A stretch of DNA of 64,000 bases from Pedobacter sp. WC2423. GTDB taxonomy: Bacteria > Bacteroidota > Bacteroidia > Sphingobacteriales > Sphingobacteriaceae. Where the stretch lies: positions 62,001 to 126,000 of the forward strand of contig NZ_CP162005.1 of NCBI RefSeq assembly GCF_040822065.1, written 5' to 3'. Each line of letters opens with the position of its first letter. Position 1 is the first letter of the stretch. The position numbers were made by a program, and so were the translations under genes. The notes under the pieces were generated by a model, which was given only the letters and a program-made list of their open reading frames with translations, ran no database searches and had not been told where the DNA came from. Of this stretch, positions 60,988-64,000 are shown piece after piece.

Positions 60988-62220
60988 ATGCAACCACACA
61001 AAGCCTCTAATGCTGCCTTAAGTGCAGCTATTCTAGTAGCATCTCTGGGCTACTTCGTTGATATTTACGATCTTTTATTATTCAGTATTGTCCGTATTCC
61101 GAGTTTAAAATCTCTTGGACTTAGCGGTTCAGCATTAACCGATACTGGTATTATGCTATTAAACATACAAATGATCGGCATGCTGATCGGAGGTATCTTA
61201 TGGGGAATGCTTGGCGATAAAAAAGGCCGTTTATCAGTATTATTTGGTTCTATATTCCTGTATTCCCTGGCCAATATTGCCAATGGGCTGGTACACTCTG
61301 TCAATGCTTACGCATTCTGGCGTTTTGTTGCCGGGCTGGGACTGGCTGGAGAATTAGGTGCCGGGATTACGCTGGTCGCAGAGCTGATGCCTAAAGAAAA
61401 GAGAGGATATGCAACCACCATTGTGGCCTCTGTTGGGGTGAGCGGTGCTGTAGTAGCCTATTTTATCGCGCAGATATTTGACTGGCGTACTTCTTTCTTT
61501 ATTGGAGGCGGATTAGGCTTATTTCTGCTTTTACTCCGGATCGGGGTAGCAGAATCCGGAATGTTCAGTCAATCCAAAGAAGCGGGTAACCGGGGTGATT
61601 TCTTCGCGCTGTTTAAAAATAAAGTTCAGTTTGTTAAATATATCCGGTGTATTCTGATTGGTATCCCTTTATGGTTTGTTGTAGGGATCTTAATTACGTT
61701 ATCTCCTGAATTCGGTAAAGTATTACGTGTACAGGGAGAAGTGAGCGCAGGTGCAGCCGTAGCCTGGTGTTATGGAGGGATCGTGATTGGTGATATCGCC
61801 GGCGGATTAATCAGCCAGTGGCTAAAGAGCCGGATTAAAGTGGTTTATATTTTCCTGGGGATGGCCACAGTCGGTATTACTGCTTACTTTACGCTTTATG
61901 ACCTTAGTTTACAACATTTCTACTGGTTATGTGGCGGTATAGGGCTGACTGTGGGTTACTGGGTAATCTTTATGACGATTGCAACCGAACAGTTTGGCAC
62001 GAATATCAGAGCTACAGTAACCACTACCGTTCCTAACTTTGTTCGTGGTGCCGTTGTTCCGCTCACCTTACTTTTTCAACTGTTAAAAGGTGCTTTCGGC
62101 GGAAATATTATCCATTCCGGAATCACAGTGGCAATAATCAGCTTTGCGGTTGCATTTTATGCCTTAAGCAGGATGAAAGAGACTTTCTTTAAGGACCTGG
62201 ACTATGTAGAAGAGTTTTAG
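60988..62220 (+). CDS. MFS transporter (metabolite:H+ symporter-like)
   Basis: 410 residues with twelve predicted helices, the loop-2/3 motif GMLGDKKGRLSVL, a second-half counterpart GDIAGGLISQW and RFVAGLGLAGELGAGITLVAE in helix 4. Family members move organic acids, sugars or drugs by proton gradient. The following gluconokinase gene (68-bp gap, same strand) makes gluconate a candidate substrate, by context only. Confidence 0.85.
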   Translation: MQPHKASNAALSAAILVASLGYFVDIYDLLLFSIVRIPSLKSLGLSGSALTDTGIMLLNIQMIGMLIGGILWGMLGDKKGRLSVLFGSIFLYSLANIANGLVHSVNAYAFWRFVAGLGLAGELGAGITLVAELMPKEKRGYATTIVASVGVSGAVVAYFIAQIFDWRTSFFIGGGLGLFLLLLRIGVAESGMFSQSKEAGNRGDFFALFKNKVQFVKYIRCILIGIPLWFVVGILITLSPEFGKVLRVQGEVSAGAAVAWCYGGIVIGDIAGGLISQWLKSRIKVVYIFLGMATVGITAYFTLYDLSLQHFYWLCGGIGLTVGYWVIFMTIATEQFGTNIRATVTTTVPNFVRGAVVPLTLLFQLLKGAFGGNIIHSGITVAIISFAVAFYALSRMKETFFKDLDYVEEF

Positions 62221-62288
62221 ACTTATTTATATAGATCAGGATACCTGGTATCTTGAATAAAGTTTAAATTGCGGCTTAATCAATACTC

Positions 62289-63785
62289 ATGCAATATATC
62301 CTTGGAATAGACATTGGAACCGGAAGTACTAAAGCAGTAGCTGTAGGAGCAGATCATAAAGCTTTTGATAGTAGTCAGTATTTTTATCCAACCGAGGTCA
62401 AACAACCTGGTTATAGTGAGCAGGATCCTGAGCTGATCTGGAAAGCCTTTCAGCAAAGTATAAGTGCTATAGTTACCGGGCTGAAGTCTGGTCCTGAGGC
62501 AATCAGTTTGAGCTGTGCTATGCATAGTTTGATTGCTGTAGATGAAAATGGGAAAGCATTGGCGCCAATGATGACCTGGGCAGACAGCAGAAGTACCCCG
62601 GTTGCAGCTTCTTTATTAGCGACTCCATTGGGTGCACTCTTATATAAAGCAACGGGTACACCAGTTCATTCGATGTCTCCTTTATGCAAAATTATCTGGA
62701 TCAGGGAGAATCAGCCTGAATTTTTCAAAAGTGTTTATAAATTCATCTCTATCAAAGAATATATCTGGTATCGTTTGTTTCATACTTTTGAGGTGGATTA
62801 TTCAGTAGCCTCCTGTACCGGGCTTATGGATATTCAGCGGCTTGTCTGGCATCCGGAAGCTTTAGCTGCCGCCGGAATCAGGCCGGAACAGCTTTCTGCT
62901 TTGGTGAGTACACATTATTTAAGAAAAGATGCTGATCCTTCAGCAGGCTTATCCTGTTTGAATAAAAATACACCTTTTGTGATCGGAGCAACGGATGGCT
63001 GTCTGGCTAATTTAGGAACAGGGGCAGTAAAACCAGGAATTGCAGCTTTAACGATAGGAACAAGCGGGGCTTTAAGAGTTGCGGGTGATACTGCTGTATT
63101 GAATGAGCAGGCAATGACTTTCAGTTACCGGCTGGATGAAGAGACTTTGATCAATGGAGGGCCTGTCAATAACGGAGGAATTGCCTTGAAATGGCATATG
63201 AAGAATGTCCTTCAAAAAACAGCGCTCAATGAAAATGATTACAACGACGTACTGAATAAAATTGAAGCTATTAAACCTGGTGCTGAAGGCCTTATTTTTC
63301 TGCCTTATTTACAGGGAGAGCGTGCTCCAATCTGGGATTCCAAAAGTTGCGGTACATTTTTCGGAATCCGTCTGAATCATCAGACCGCTCATTTTACCCG
63401 TGCGGTAATTGAAGGAATTTGTTTCGCTCTGAATGATGTTTTACTGGCATTAACTGCCTCAGGGCAAGAAATAAAACAGTTAAATGTAAGCGGAGGTTTT
63501 GTGACTTCGGCCATATGGCTGCAAATTATGGCTGATATAACAGGCAAAAGACTTTTGTTATATAGTGTGGAAGATGCTTCGGCAGTAGGGGCGGCTTATG
63601 TTGCGTTTAAAGCACTCGGTCTTTCAGCAGCTTATCCACTTCCAGATCAGCAGGACATTACCTATATTGAACCTGATGAAAAGAATCACCTGAGTTATCA
63701 AACCAGTTTTGGTCTTTACAAAAAGATATATAAACAGCTAAAAGGAGTGATGCACGAAATTTATGATTTGCAGAACAACAGTTAG
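62289..63785 (+). CDS. gntK: FGGY-family gluconokinase
   Basis: 498 residues, the full FGGY length. N-terminal phosphate-binding DIGTGSTKAVAVG, substrate-loop SCAMHSLIAVDENG, MTWADSRST, second phosphate motif GTSGALRV and adenosine-binding NVSGGFVTSAIW. It phosphorylates gluconate (or a related sugar acid) for entry into the pentose-phosphate or Entner-Doudoroff route. Other FGGY substrates (xylulose, glycerol) cannot be excluded. Followed by a perfect hairpin. Confidence 0.82.
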   Translation: MQYILGIDIGTGSTKAVAVGADHKAFDSSQYFYPTEVKQPGYSEQDPELIWKAFQQSISAIVTGLKSGPEAISLSCAMHSLIAVDENGKALAPMMTWADSRSTPVAASLLATPLGALLYKATGTPVHSMSPLCKIIWIRENQPEFFKSVYKFISIKEYIWYRLFHTFEVDYSVASCTGLMDIQRLVWHPEALAAAGIRPEQLSALVSTHYLRKDADPSAGLSCLNKNTPFVIGATDGCLANLGTGAVKPGIAALTIGTSGALRVAGDTAVLNEQAMTFSYRLDEETLINGGPVNNGGIALKWHMKNVLQKTALNENDYNDVLNKIEAIKPGAEGLIFLPYLQGERAPIWDSKSCGTFFGIRLNHQTAHFTRAVIEGICFALNDVLLALTASGQEIKQLNVSGGFVTSAIWLQIMADITGKRLLLYSVEDASAVGAAYVAFKALGLSAAYPLPDQQDITYIEPDEKNHLSYQTSFGLYKKIYKQLKGVMHEIYDLQNNS

Positions 63786-63790
63786 CCTTA

Positions 63791-63835
63791 AAGCAGAAAA
63801 GCTGTTCCCGGTTGTCAGGAACAGCTTTTCTGCTT
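63791..63835. terminator. Bidirectional terminator after gluconokinase
   Basis: 18-bp perfect inverted repeat (63791-63808 with 63818-63835, 9-nt loop) whose stem includes an AAAA/TTTT pair. It separates two convergent genes. Confidence 0.85.
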
Positions 63836-63845
63836 ATAATTCATC

Positions 63846-64000
63846 TTATTGGTGAACAGAATTGTAACTCTTTACCAGTGAAGTCAGAGATTTTACATCA
63901 AAATATTCTATTCCTTTAATGCGTTCAGTCAGGTCCTGATCATCCGACATTTTCTCCATTAAAATATTTTTAATATACTGTGTATTTGTATCTGAATTAT
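63846..64000 (-). CDS. C-terminal fragment of an unidentified protein
   Basis: The minus-strand frame is open from the window edge to stop 63846-63848, giving the last 51 codons (...TQYIKNILMEKMSDDQDLT ... LVKSYNSVHQ). Amphipathic helices without a recognised motif. The rest lies outside the window, so no function is offered. Confidence 0.55.
   Translation of the reverse strand, partial: NSDTNTQYIKNILMEKMSDDQDLTERIKGIEYFDVKSLTSLVKSYNSVHQ

Overview
The window looks like chromosomal DNA of a soil or freshwater Bacteroidota bacterium of the Sphingobacteriaceae, most likely Pedobacter or a close relative. The signs are lipoproteins with CKKD/CKKN-type N-termini, a FecI/FecR pair of Bacteroidota type with STN and DUF4974 domains, a SprB-like giant adhesin with a gliding-motility C-terminal domain next to a PorP/SprF gene, TAnnTTTG-type -7 elements, and near absence of Shine-Dalgarno sequences. 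The genus is inferred from overall character; no rRNA or tRNA gene was seen.

Layout. 1-1.9 kb: N-terminal part of a bifunctional penicillin-binding protein and a PPK2-family polyphosphate kinase. 2-3.6 kb: an isolated MACPF (perforin-like) lipoprotein. 3.8-9.6 kb: a cobalamin uptake operon (promoter, B12 riboswitch, BtuB-like TonB receptor, BtuG-like propeller lipoprotein, two more surface lipoproteins, terminator). 9.6-14.6 kb: a five-gene minus-strand block with an ECF sigma factor, FecR anti-sigma, an STN-domain protein ending in LA_2272-type repeats, a DUF4833 protein and a second LA_2272-type repeat protein. 14.6-16.1 kb: a gene-poor accessory patch with a long hairpin, a G-rich tract, a small immunity-like ORF and decayed ORFs. 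16.1-19.2 kb: copper block (CopA ATPase, CopZ-like chaperone, AraC regulator fused to an HMA domain). 19.3-20.5 kb: CoA transferase.

20.7-27.8 kb is the most interesting metabolic locus: six closely spaced genes encoding a class V PLP enzyme (EgtE-like), a flavin disulfide reductase, an OpuC/EgtUV-type ABC importer, EgtB and EgtD. It reads as one operon for making, importing and perhaps recycling ergothioneine. The importer's fused binding domain has its two halves in swapped order relative to ordinary OpuC proteins. 28-29.4 kb: ArsR regulator plus Old Yellow Enzyme. 29.5-34.7 kb: OmpA-family protein, beta-CASP nuclease-like protein, YeeZ-like SDR, cold-shock protein, two small proteins.

34.7-36.2 kb: an intact IS3-family (IS150-like) element with perfect 24-bp ends, a 3-bp target duplication and an A AAA AAG frameshift site, inserted into a palindromic terminator that can be rebuilt from the flanks. 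37.3-49.8 kb: a 3,824-residue adhesin (L-type lectin-like domain, about 30 Ig-like repeats in 273-bp and 261-bp arrays, DUF11-like modules, type B T9SS sorting domain) overlapping a sprF-like gene by one base. 49.8-64 kb: serine hydrolase, TesA/YbbA/YbbP-like trio, response regulator, aldose-1-epimerase-like protein, CocE-type hydrolase, MerC-like protein, an unusual DisA_N protein, an MFS transporter with gluconokinase, and the tail of an unidentified gene.
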